This document shows positions 1 to 6,158 of a DNA stretch of 9,631 bases, one piece after another. Origin of the DNA: Clostridia bacterium (GTDB taxonomy: Bacteria > Bacillota > Clostridia > Oscillospirales > CAG-272); assembly GCA_017407375.1 (NCBI GenBank), contig JAFQWT010000164.1, positions 1 to 9,631 on the forward strand, in the 5' to 3' direction. The notes below the pieces were generated by a model that was not told where the DNA came from, did no database searches, and saw only the letters and a list, made by a program, of their open reading frames with translations. Every line of letters starts with the position of its first letter. Position 1 is the first letter of the stretch. The position numbers and the translations under genes are program-made.

Positions 1-20
1 CGAATAAGCCATGAAAAAGA

Positions 21-44
21 AAAAGCCCCCGCGGGGGCTTTTTC
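21..44 (+). terminator. Intrinsic terminator of an upstream gene
   Basis: GC-rich inverted repeat GCCCC/GGGGC around CGCG, preceded by an A-tract and followed by TTTTT. It lies before the fumC promoter, so it most likely ends transcription from a gene left of the window. A TAA at 5-7 could be that gene's stop codon, but only a few codons are visible. The A-tract and T-tract make the hairpin nearly symmetrical, so it could work in both directions. Confidence 0.8.
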
Positions 45-53
45 CTTTACCTA

Positions 54-82
54 TTGAAATGACCGCCGATCTATGGTAAAAT
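54..82 (+). promoter_or_regulatory. Sigma-A type promoter of fumC
   Basis: TTGAAA at 54-59 and TAAAAT at 77-82 are separated by exactly 17 bases, each one mismatch from consensus. Transcription would start near 88-90 and leave a leader of about 25 bases with GAGG (102-105) eight bases before the ATG at 114. No operator-like palindrome is visible around it. Confidence 0.75.
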
Positions 83-113
83 AGAGGAAAGAAATCGAAA
101 CGAGGATCGACCC

Positions 114-1484
114 ATGGAATACCGTACCGAGCACGACTCAATGGGAGAGGTGCGCGTCCCCTGCGACCGCTATTACGGCGCGCAGACCGCACGCAGTCTT
201 GAAAACTTTAAGATCGGGGAGGCCCGCATGCCCGCCGCCGTCATCCGCGCCTTTGGCGCCCTGAAGCTGGCCGCCGCGCGGGTCAATGCCCGCCTTCTGC
301 CCCACCGCATGACCGAGGAAAAGTGCGCCGCCATTGAGGCCGCCGCGCGGGAGGTCATGGACGGGACGCTCCTTGACCACTTCCCCCTTGTGGTCTTTCA
401 AACGGGGAGCGGCACGCAAAGCAACATGAACGCCAACGAGGTGATCGCCGCGCGGGGCAACGAGCGGCTCGGTAAGCCCCTCCTCCACCCGAACGATGAC
501 GTGAATATGTCGCAGTCCTCGAACGACACCTTCCCCACCGCCATGCACCTTTCCGCCGTGTGTGAGGTCGAGGGGCGGCTGCTCCCCGCGCTCCGCGCGC
601 TCATTGCCACGCTCCTGCGCCTGGAGGACGAGAACCGCGGGGTGGTCAAATCGGGGCGGACACACCTTGAGGATGCCACGCCCATCGCCTTCTCCCAGGA
701 GATCAGCGGCTGGCGCGCCTCCCTGGAGCGTGACCTTGAGGGGATCCTCGCGGCGACCGACGGCTGCCGTGCGCTGGCCATCGGCGGGACCGCCGTTGGC
801 ACGGGGCTCAACGCCCCCCGGAGCTTTGGTGACGCCGTGGCCGCCGAGCTTTCCCTGCTCCTCGGTACGCCCTTCACCTCGGCCGAGAACAAGTTCTCCG
901 CCCTGACCTCGCTTTCCCCCCTCGTGCGTGCTCACGCCGCCCTCAAGGCGCTGGCCGCCGACCTTTTCAAGCTGGCCAACGACGTGCGCTGGCTGGCCAG
1001 CGGGCCGCGCTGCGGCCTTGGGGAGATCACGATCCCCGAGAATGAGCCCGGCTCCTCGATCATGCCCGGCAAGGTCAACCCCACGCAGTGTGAGGCCTTG
1101 ACCATGGTGGCGGTGCAGGTCATGGCCAACGACACCGCCGTGACGCTGGCGGCCTCCCAGGGGAATTTCCAGCTGAACGTCTTTTTGCCCGTAACGATCC
1201 ACAATTTCCTCTCCTCGGTGCGCCTGCTGGCGGATGCCGTTGCCTCCTTTGACAAGCACTGCGCGGGCGGCATCAAGGCCGACCGCGAGAGGATGAGGAA
1301 GAACCTCCACTCCTCCCTGATGACCGCCACCGCCCTCTCACCCCTCCTTGGCTACGAGAAAACGGCCGCGCTTGTCAAGCTGGCAAGCGAGCGGGGGCTG
1401 ACCCTCCGTGAGGCGGTCTTAGAGACGGGCGCCATGACGGCCGAGGCCTTTGATGCCGCCTACCGCCCCGAGGATATGGTGTAA
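114..1484 (+). CDS. fumC: Class II fumarate hydratase (fumarase C)
   Basis: Interconverts fumarate and malate in the cytosol (TCA or reductive branch), without the iron-sulfur cluster of class I enzymes. The 456 residues match the usual length of about 460. Family signatures are visible in order: SGTQSNMN (98-105), SSNDTFPTAMH (135-145), GRTHLEDATP (181-190) with the conserved His184, GGTAVGTGLN (224-233), and the superfamily signature GSSIMPGKVNP (313-323) carrying the catalytic serine at 314. The SGTQ and GGTAVGTGLN contexts fit fumarase better than aspartase or argininosuccinate lyase, although aspartase is the closest alternative. The ATG at 114 follows a good promoter and GAGG. It is probably transcribed alone or with the nuclease gene 70 bases downstream, since no convincing terminator separates them. 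It looks intact. Confidence 0.95.
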   Translation: MEYRTEHDSMGEVRVPCDRYYGAQTARSLENFKIGEARMPAAVIRAFGALKLAAARVNARLLPHRMTEEKCAAIEAAAREVMDGTLLDHFPLVVFQTGSGTQSNMNANEVIAARGNERLGKPLLHPNDDVNMSQSSNDTFPTAMHLSAVCEVEGRLLPALRALIATLLRLEDENRGVVKSGRTHLEDATPIAFSQEISGWRASLERDLEGILAATDGCRALAIGGTAVGTGLNAPRSFGDAVAAELSLLLGTPFTSAENKFSALTSLSPLVRAHAALKALAADLFKLANDVRWLASGPRCGLGEITIPENEPGSSIMPGKVNPTQCEALTMVAVQVMANDTAVTLAASQGNFQLNVFLPVTIHNFLSSVRLLADAVASFDKHCAGGIKADRERMRKNLHSSLMTATALSPLLGYEKTAALVKLASERGLTLREAVLETGAMTAEAFDAAYRPEDMV

Positions 1485-1554
1485 AAGTAAAGTTTTGTTT
1501 CCGTTTTAGACATTGCGCGGGGGAAGTCGTTGCTTTCCCCACGGGGTACCCACA

Positions 1555-2577
1555 ATGAAGATGAAAAAAGCCATGACCCAAAAGCGGCGCGAGAGGATCC
1601 GCCGCGAGATCCTTGCCCTGCTCTCCGAGGAGCCGGGGCTTTTCCGCCGTGAGATCAACAAGCGCCTGGCCGTCTCCTTTGCCCTTGGTGCGGCGGAGCT
1701 TTCTGACAACACGCCCGACAGCCGCAAGAACCTCCTCTTTTCCGCCATTGGCACGGTGCTATCCGACCTCTGCCGTGACGGCACGCTCCATAGGAGCGCC
1801 GAGGGGCGCTACATCCTAAAGAAGGACGCGCACGTGGCGGTGCGGGATGCCGCCTGCCGCGACTTCCTCCTCTCTCTCCTTGAGGGCGAGGCGCTCACGC
1901 GGAGCGAGATCTACGAGAGCGCCGAGGGGCACTTTGGCACAAAGCGCACCCCCACCCCAAAGGACGACCACGCCCTGCGCTCGATGACGGGGTCTCTCCT
2001 TGATGCTCTGGTGAGGGAGGGCGAGCTTTCCCGTGAGGGGGAGCTTTACCGCCGCACGGTCCATGACCGGGAGTTCTTTGAAAACGGAGACGACGAGCGC
2101 CTCCGCCGCTTGTATCTTTCGCTCCTGCACCGCCAGGGCGGCGCGTTTTTCGAGCGCTTTACCGTCTCTCTCCTGCGTGACTATTACCGCCGCACGGGCC
2201 GCACCGTGACGGTGGCGGAGGTCTCGGGCGGGGCGGACGACGGCGGCATTGACGGCCGCATCGAAACGCGGGACGCGCTCGGCTTTTCCGAGATCGTGCT
2301 CCTTCAGACCAAGTGCCGCCGCGAGCATCTCCACGTGACCGAGCGGGAGGTGCGCGGCTTTTACGGCGCCATGCGCGCCAAGGGCGGCACGCGCGGCATC
2401 TTTGTGACCACCTCCTACTTTCACGAGGCGGCGCGCCGCTTCTTTGATGCCCTGCCCGACTGCGTGGGCATTGACGGCGTCCAGCTCTTCTCGCTCATCC
2501 GAGAGTGCTCCTACGGCCTCCGCCACACGCCCGAGGGCTACACCGTCGACCGCAGCTTTTTCAGGGAATCGCTTTAA
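1555..2577 (+). CDS. Mrr-like restriction endonuclease with tandem winged-helix N-terminus
   Basis: A 340-residue soluble protein. Residues about 10-90 and 95-165 each look like a winged helix-turn-helix: helices followed by a short hairpin ending in GRYIL and GELYRR. This resembles the Mrr N-terminal DNA-binding region. Residues about 185-325 match the Mrr catalytic domain (PD-(D/E)XK fold): GGAFFE with Glu200, then SGGADDGGIDG with Asp233, then LLQTKC with Gln251 and Lys253, followed by GIFVTT and a terminal IDGVQL strand. All key residues are present, so it should be an active nuclease. Characterised relatives cut modified DNA (type IV restriction); the target here is unknown. No methyltransferase gene lies beside it. 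A TTG at 1513 would add 14 residues but has no ribosome site. ATG 1555 is preferred, though its Shine-Dalgarno is also weak and ATG 1561 or 1573 remain possible. A small hairpin (GGGGAA at 1520-1525 with TTCCCC at 1535-1540) lies just upstream. Confidence 0.85.
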   Translation: MKMKKAMTQKRRERIRREILALLSEEPGLFRREINKRLAVSFALGAAELSDNTPDSRKNLLFSAIGTVLSDLCRDGTLHRSAEGRYILKKDAHVAVRDAACRDFLLSLLEGEALTRSEIYESAEGHFGTKRTPTPKDDHALRSMTGSLLDALVREGELSREGELYRRTVHDREFFENGDDERLRRLYLSLLHRQGGAFFERFTVSLLRDYYRRTGRTVTVAEVSGGADDGGIDGRIETRDALGFSEIVLLQTKCRREHLHVTEREVRGFYGAMRAKGGTRGIFVTTSYFHEAARRFFDALPDCVGIDGVQLFSLIRECSYGLRHTPEGYTVDRSFFRESL

Positions 2578-2582
2578 AAAAG

Positions 2583-2613
2583 AAAAAGGAGCAACGTTGT
2601 TGCTCTTTTTTTC
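2583..2613 (+). terminator. Intrinsic terminator after the Mrr-like gene
   Basis: Seven-base-pair stem GAGCAAC (2589-2595) / GTTGCTC (2599-2605) with loop GTT, flanked by an A-tract (2583-2587) and a run of seven T. It starts five bases after the nuclease stop codon. Confidence 0.88.
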
Positions 2614-2628
2614 TTTGCGGTTTATGCC
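2614..2628. repeat. 15-bp direct repeat, copy 1, abutting a terminator
   Basis: TTTGCGGTTTATGCC lies directly against the T-tract of the preceding hairpin. The same 15 bases occur at 2743-2757 against the next hairpin. Both copies are followed closely by CGA. On the minus strand this is the 3' edge of the decayed small gene. Confidence 0.75.
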
Positions 2629-2700
2629 GAGATCCGCCGACGAGGGCGAGAAAGACATCGTCGCTTCCCGTCCCGATGGCGTATTTTCCTACGTCGAGCG
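2629..2700 (-). pseudogene. Decayed duplicate of the 55-residue DUF3006-like gene
   Basis: This stretch is collinear with part of the intact small gene at 2772-2939. Shared blocks in the same order are an 11-base block (2632-2642 = 2823-2833), a block with 18 of 20 matches (2643-2662 against 2848-2867), and ATGGCGTATT (2676-2685, found again inside 2890-2900). Read on the minus strand it gives KYAIGTGSDDVFLAL, against EYAILRDDTTGDEVFIAL in the intact protein: an in-frame loss of three codons. A 14-base deletion then shifts the frame, after which SADLG still mirrors SADIG. No start codon or Shine-Dalgarno is visible, so it is not a gene now. Alternatively it may be one copy of a dispersed intergenic repeat derived from this family. 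Confidence 0.65.
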
Positions 2701-2716
2701 GGGGGAACGGCGAAGC

Positions 2717-2745
2717 AAAAAAGGGAGCCAGCGGCTCCCTTTTTT
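2717..2745 (-). terminator. Bidirectional terminator of the GDPD / small-gene operon
   Basis: Perfect stem GGGAGCC (2723-2729) / GGCTCCC (2733-2739) with loop AGC, flanked by six A and six T, so each strand reads a hairpin followed by a U-tract. It lies 26 bases beyond the minus-strand stop at 2772 and should end that operon. Confidence 0.88.
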
Positions 2746-2757
2746 GCGGTTTATGCC
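2743..2757. repeat. 15-bp direct repeat, copy 2, abutting a terminator
   Basis: Identical to 2614-2628 (TTTGCGGTTTATGCC) and again placed at the T-tract edge of a hairpin. It sits between the terminator and the stop codon of the minus-strand small gene. Confidence 0.75.
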
Positions 2758-2771
2758 CGAAGTTTCCGCTC

Positions 2772-2939
2772 TCACTCTATGATCTCGTAGGAGAACATTA
2801 CATAGCGTAGGCGTGTCCCGATATCCGCCGACGGCGGCAGGAGGCAGAGGGCGATAAAGACCTCGTCTCCCGTGGTGTCGTCACGGAGAATGGCGTATTC
2901 CCCCTCGGTACGGACGAGGGTATAGTCCTTCGGCTCCAT
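2772..2939 (-). CDS. Small DUF3006-like protein, 55 residues
   Basis: A short acidic protein starting MEPKDYTLVRTEGEYAIL, with TGDEVFIAL and LLPPSADIGTRL following. The pattern of EGEYAI, a charged turn, an aliphatic strand, LLP and a late glycine resembles DUF3006-type proteins, which are small predicted beta-rich proteins of unknown function. This family call is from recall and is tentative. The start follows the phosphodiesterase stop by one base (TGA-T-ATG) and no clear Shine-Dalgarno is visible, so translation is probably coupled to the upstream gene. A longer frame reaching back to 3032 overlaps the phosphodiesterase and is rejected. Conservation of this frame in the eroded copy at 2629-2700 supports it as a real gene. 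Confidence 0.7.
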   Translation of the reverse strand: MEPKDYTLVRTEGEYAILRDDTTGDEVFIALCLLPPSADIGTRLRYVMFSYEIIE

Positions 2940-2940
2940 A

Positions 2941-3657
2941 TCACTCAAGGGTGTTGGTGGTGATGAAGTCGACCCCCATACCAATGGCGCGGGCGGCGTA
3001 GGCGGGCGTGTCGACCGTCCAGCAGTTGACAAGGAGCCCCGCCTTGTGGACCATCTCCACGATCTCGGGCGTCAGGTAGGTGTGGTGGATATCCAGGCCG
3101 ATGCGGTTTTCAAGGCAATACTTCATCACCCACTCGGCATTCTCGGACGGGAGGAGCTGGGCCTCGGCCATCGGGCGGAGCTTTTTGACGTTCAAAAGGT
3201 TCTGCGGGCGGAAGCTGATGAACACGGTGTCCTCAAAATGCCCCGCGCTCTCGATAACGTCAAGGATCCCCGCGACGTGCTCGGGCGCGATGTCCCCCTT
3301 CAGCTCAAGGACCGATCTTTTGCCGTAGCGGTGGCAGACCGAGATATAGTCCTCCAGCGTCGGCACGACAAGGTCGGAGCGGGTCTTGCCCGTTTTATCA
3401 AAGAGGCGGACCGCCTGCAGCTCCGCCAGCGTTGCCTCCTCCACCTTCAGCTCCACGCCCGCCATGCGGGTCAGGGTGTCGTCGTGGCTGATGGCGTACT
3501 TGCCGTCCTTGGTCACGCGGACGTCGGTCTCGATGCCCCAATAGCTGCGGTTAGCGGCGGCCACAAAGGCGGCCACGGTGTTCTCGGCCTCCAGGGCCGA
3601 GGCGCCGCGATGGGCGATCATGCGGCAATTGCCGCGCTCGATCTTGACAGTATCCAT
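2941..3657 (-). CDS. Glycerophosphodiester phosphodiesterase
   Basis: Hydrolyses glycerophosphodiesters (deacylated phospholipid head groups) to glycerol-3-phosphate and an alcohol. The 238 residues form a single GDPD TIM barrel of standard short bacterial length. Visible motifs are IAHRGAS (14-20) with catalytic His16 and Arg17, AENT (24-27), GIETDVRVTKDG (41-52) with metal ligands Glu43 and Asp45, SHDDTLTR (57-64) with the second catalytic His58, LELKGD (117-122) with Glu118, and the C-terminal NCWTVDT (211-217). No signal peptide or membrane segment is present, so it should be cytosolic. The ATG at 3657 is well placed behind GGGAGGG (3663-3669) and its own promoter. It forms a two-gene operon with the DUF3006-like gene. 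The exact substrate cannot be read from the sequence. Confidence 0.93.
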   Translation of the reverse strand: MDTVKIERGNCRMIAHRGASALEAENTVAAFVAAANRSYWGIETDVRVTKDGKYAISHDDTLTRMAGVELKVEEATLAELQAVRLFDKTGKTRSDLVVPTLEDYISVCHRYGKRSVLELKGDIAPEHVAGILDVIESAGHFEDTVFISFRPQNLLNVKKLRPMAEAQLLPSENAEWVMKYCLENRIGLDIHHTYLTPEIVEMVHKAGLLVNCWTVDTPAYAARAIGMGVDFITTNTLE

Positions 3658-3689
3658 GGGTTCCCTCCCGAAGTGTATTCTTTTTCTTT

Positions 3690-3718
3690 ATCATAGCACA
3701 ACCCCCGCGATTTTGCAA
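3690..3718 (-). promoter_or_regulatory. Sigma-A type promoter of the GDPD operon
   Basis: Read on the minus strand: TTGCAA (3718-3713), 17 bases, TATGAT (3695-3690). Each box is one or two bases from consensus. It gives a short leader containing GGGAGGG. It diverges from the mscL promoter, the two -35 boxes being 30 bases apart across an A-rich tract. Confidence 0.78.
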
Positions 3719-3748
3719 GGGAAAAAAGAAAAAGTGGGCGGCGCGGAA

Positions 3749-3777
3749 TTGACAAGCCGAGGGGACGGGGGTATAAT
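3749..3777 (+). promoter_or_regulatory. Perfect-consensus sigma-A promoter of the mscL operon
   Basis: TTGACA at 3749-3754 and TATAAT at 3772-3777 with exactly 17 bases between. All twelve positions match the housekeeping consensus, which predicts strong basal transcription of mscL and the genes behind it. No operator palindrome overlaps it. Confidence 0.9.
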
Positions 3778-3794
3778 AACGGTAGACTATGGAA

Positions 3795-3800
3795 AAGGAG
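3795..3800 (+). promoter_or_regulatory. Ribosome binding site that sets the mscL start
   Basis: AAGGAG ends one base before the ATG at 3802, too close for initiation, but seven bases before the GTG at 3808, which is optimal. The GTG is therefore chosen as the start. This also gives the usual MscL beginning, Met-Lys-Arg-Phe-Phe. Confidence 0.8.
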
Positions 3801-3807
3801 AATGCAC

Positions 3808-4410
3808 GTGAAACGCTTTTTTACCGAATTCAAGACCTTCATCTCCCGCGGTAACGTGGTGGATATGGCCGTTGGCGTGATCGTTGGTAGCTCGTTCACC
3901 GCGATCGTCAACGGGCTGTCAAACAACGTCCTAAAACCCATCATCAACTGGCTTTTGACCCTCATCTTCGGGGCGGATTCCCTGAGCGAGGTCTATACCG
4001 TGCTCAAGCGCACGACCCTGGAGGACGGCACGCTGGACCTTGCCAACTCGATCTACATCGACTGGGGCGCCTTCCTGAACGCGATCCTCAACTTTTTCCT
4101 TGTGGCGCTGGTGCTATTTACGATCGTGAAGCTCATCAACCGCGTGCGCGCGCAGAACAAAACGCTGGCCGCGCGGATGCTTTCGGGCGTGCCGCGCCGC
4201 CGTGACGTGAAGGACATGCGCCGCCGCGGCGTGTGCCTTGCCGACCCCGATGCCGTGCGTGCCTACTATGCCGAGCGGGAGCGGGAAGAAAGAGAGGCCG
4301 CCGAGAAAAAGGCCGCCGAGGAGGCCGAAAAAGCACGTCTTGAACGCGAGAAGAACCCGACCACTGAGGACCTCCTCCGTGAGATCCGCGACCTTTTGAA
4401 GAAGGAGTGA
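3808..4410 (+). CDS. mscL: Large-conductance mechanosensitive channel MscL with long C-terminal tail
   Basis: Membrane channel that opens under turgor and releases solutes on hypo-osmotic shock; homopentamer in the family. Residues 1-12 form the amphipathic N-terminal helix. FISRGNVVDMAVGVIVG (11-27) is the hallmark start of TM1 (about 15-45). The periplasmic loop spans about 55-85. TM2 covers about 87-111, with the usual basic NRVR after it. The final helix TEDLLREIRDLL (186-197) is the conserved C-terminal bundle. Total length is 200 residues against the usual 130-150. The excess is a charged segment at about 115-183, with RRRDVKDMRRRG and a Glu/Ala/Lys-rich probable coiled coil (155-182). 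GTG is the start, set by AAGGAG at 3795-3800; the upstream ATG is only one base from that site. It is first in a four-gene operon, and its last codons contain the ribosome site of the next gene. Confidence 0.93.
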   Translation: MKRFFTEFKTFISRGNVVDMAVGVIVGSSFTAIVNGLSNNVLKPIINWLLTLIFGADSLSEVYTVLKRTTLEDGTLDLANSIYIDWGAFLNAILNFFLVALVLFTIVKLINRVRAQNKTLAARMLSGVPRRRDVKDMRRRGVCLADPDAVRAYYAEREREEREAAEKKAAEEAEKARLEREKNPTTEDLLREIRDLLKKE

Positions 4411-4413
4411 GCT

Positions 4414-5271
4414 ATGAAAATCTCTACCGAGATCAGCTCGGCCGCCAAGCACGTGGGCGAGGTGCGCGCCGTGGAGCTTGTGGCCGCCGCGGGCTTTGAT
4501 GCCTACGATTTTTCGATGTTCGCGATGGCGCCCGTCGACTGGAAGACGGGCACCGTCAAGGAGAGTGACCACCCGCTTGCGAACGCGGGCTACGCTGCCT
4601 TTGCCAAGGAGATCGCTCACGTGGCCAAGGAATGCGGCCTCGTCTGCAACCAGTCGCACGCCCCCTTCCCCTCGCGCGGGCCGTTGATCCCCTACCTCTA
4701 CCGTGCCATCGAATGCACGGCCATTGCGGGGGGAGACGTGTGCGTCATTCACCCCGACAACAATAAGTCGGCCGAGGAGAACGCCGAAATGTACGCCCCT
4801 CTCCTTGAATTTGCCAAGGGGTGCGGCGTCCGCATTGCCACCGAAAATATGTGGAACTGGGACAGAGAGAAAAACGAGGCGCTCCCCGCCGCCTGCTCTC
4901 ACCACGAGGACTTTTTGCGCCACCTGCTGGCCCTCGACGATCCCGCCTTTGTCGCTTGCCTTGACATCGGCCACGCCGAGATGCGCGGGCTTGGTACCAC
5001 CGCCGTCGATATGATCAGAACGCTCGGCCCGCGTCTTGCGGCCCTCCACGTGCACGATAACGACCGCCATCTTGACAGCCACGCCATTCCCTTCTCCATG
5101 CAGATCGACTTCGCCGCCGTGGCCGCCGCCCTCCGTGAGGTGGGCTATACGGGCTACGTAACGCTGGAGTCCGAACGCCACCTCGCCTCCTACACCCCCG
5201 ACACGGTTGCCGCAGGCCTTGCCGAAATGGCCGCCGCCGCCCGCCGCCTCGGCGCGATGATCGAGGGCTGA
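4414..5271 (+). CDS. Sugar phosphate isomerase/epimerase (xylose isomerase-like TIM barrel), copy A
   Basis: A 285-residue member of the AP-endonuclease-2 / xylose isomerase-like TIM-barrel family, which includes tagatose 3-epimerase and the inositol enzymes IolE and IolI. Expected metal-site residues are present: Glu144 in ATENMW, Asp184 and His187 in CLDIGHAEM, a histidine in HVHDND (212-214), and Glu252 in TLESERH. Glu144 and Glu252 would be the catalytic pair by analogy with tagatose 3-epimerase. Early QSHAPF (80-85) is also typical. It lacks features of true DNA-repair endonuclease IV. The gene begins three bases after the mscL stop, with AAGGAG at 4402-4407 inside mscL, so the two are translationally linked. 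It is a tandem paralogue of the next gene, and the permease downstream suggests a catabolic sugar or polyol pathway. The substrate is unknown. Confidence 0.85.
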   Translation: MKISTEISSAAKHVGEVRAVELVAAAGFDAYDFSMFAMAPVDWKTGTVKESDHPLANAGYAAFAKEIAHVAKECGLVCNQSHAPFPSRGPLIPYLYRAIECTAIAGGDVCVIHPDNNKSAEENAEMYAPLLEFAKGCGVRIATENMWNWDREKNEALPAACSHHEDFLRHLLALDDPAFVACLDIGHAEMRGLGTTAVDMIRTLGPRLAALHVHDNDRHLDSHAIPFSMQIDFAAVAAALREVGYTGYVTLESERHLASYTPDTVAAGLAEMAAAARRLGAMIEG

Positions 5272-5291
5272 CCACAGAAAGGAGTTCCGCT

Positions 5292-6149
5292 ATGAAAATC
5301 TCTACCGAGATCGCCTCCGCCGCTAAGCACGTGGGCGAGGTACGCGCCGTGGAGCTTGTTGCCGCCGCGGGCTTTGACGCCTACGATTTTTCGATGTTCG
5401 CGATGGCGCCCGTCGACTGGCGGACCAACAAGATCGTCGAGACCGATCACCCCCTCGCGGGGGCGGGCTACGCCGCCTTTGCCAAGGAGCTCTCGCACGT
5501 GGCCAAGGAATGCGGCCTCGTCTGCAACCAGTCGCACGCTCCCTTCCCCTCGGATGAGCGTATGCTCCCCTACCTCTGCCGCGCCATCGAATGCACGGCC
5601 ATCGCAGGGGGCGACGTATGCGTCATTCACCCCAACAGCAGCATCTCGATCGAGGAAAATGCCGAGATGTACCGTCCTCTCGTGGAGCTGGGAAAATCGT
5701 GCGGTGTCCGCATTGCCACCGAGAATATGTGGAAATGGGATGCCGACAAGGACTGCGCCGCCACCGCCGCCTGCTCGGACCACAAGAATTTTCCGCTTCA
5801 GCTTCAGGCCATCGACGATCCTGCCTTTGTCGCCTGCCTTGACATCGGCCACGCCGAAATGCGCGGGCTTGGCACCTCGTCGGTCGAGCTGATCCGCGCC
5901 CTCGGGGCGCGCCTTGCGGCCCTGCACGTGCACGATAATGACCTCCACCGTGACCGCCACGCCATTCCCTTTTCGATGCAGATCGACTTTGAGCCGATCG
6001 CCGAGGCCCTACGCGAGGTGGGCTATACGGGCTACATAACGCTGGAGGCCGAACGCCACCTCGCCTCCTACACCCCCGACACGGTCGCCGCAGGACTTGC
6101 CGAAATGGCCGCCGCCGCCCGCCGCCTTGCCGCCATGGTCGAGGGGTAA
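5292..6149 (+). CDS. Sugar phosphate isomerase/epimerase (xylose isomerase-like TIM barrel), copy B
   Basis: Tandem duplicate of copy A: also 285 residues, aligned without gaps, with 58 differences by direct comparison (about 80% identity). All metal-site residues are kept (Glu144, Asp184, His187, the HVHDND histidine, Glu252). Differences concentrate at 44-52, 88-96, 115-136 and 148-172, loop regions that in this fold face the substrate or the subunit contact. The first 43 and last 40 residues are nearly unchanged. The copies may therefore act on different sugars, anomers or steps, or form a mixed complex; this is inference. It starts with its own AAAGGAG (5278-5284), seven bases before the ATG, 20 bases after copy A. 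Like copy A it is cytosolic, with no signal peptide. Confidence 0.85.
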   Translation: MKISTEIASAAKHVGEVRAVELVAAAGFDAYDFSMFAMAPVDWRTNKIVETDHPLAGAGYAAFAKELSHVAKECGLVCNQSHAPFPSDERMLPYLCRAIECTAIAGGDVCVIHPNSSISIEENAEMYRPLVELGKSCGVRIATENMWKWDADKDCAATAACSDHKNFPLQLQAIDDPAFVACLDIGHAEMRGLGTSSVELIRALGARLAALHVHDNDLHRDRHAIPFSMQIDFEPIAEALREVGYTGYITLEAERHLASYTPDTVAAGLAEMAAAARRLAAMVEG

Positions 6150-6158
6150 CGGTGCGCC

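Noticed and set aside
138..1310. Long minus-strand open frame inside fumC (and other antisense frames there)
   Set aside because: It mirrors the codon bias of the GC-rich fumC strand, its translation is low-complexity His/Gly/Arg-rich with no family motif, and fumC is unambiguous.
1519..1540. Hairpin between fumC and the nuclease gene as a fumC terminator
   Set aside because: The stem is short with a nine-base loop and no T-run follows it, so termination is not supported; it may be a leader structure.
1513..1554. TTG start adding 14 residues to the Mrr-like protein
   Set aside because: No Shine-Dalgarno before it, and the added residues span a GC hairpin and look non-conserved.
1816..2658. 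Minus-strand open frame of 280 codons across the nuclease gene
   Set aside because: Antisense shadow of the Mrr-like gene. Only its first residues (SSADLG) are meaningful, being the frameshifted end of the decayed small gene.
2940..3032. N-terminal extension of the 55-residue gene to 3032
   Set aside because: It would overlap the end of the phosphodiesterase in another frame and gives a Pro/Thr-rich stretch unlike the rest of the protein.
4114..5960. Large minus-strand frames opposite mscL and both epimerases
   Set aside because: Paralogous shadows: the two frames resemble each other only because the plus-strand genes are duplicates.
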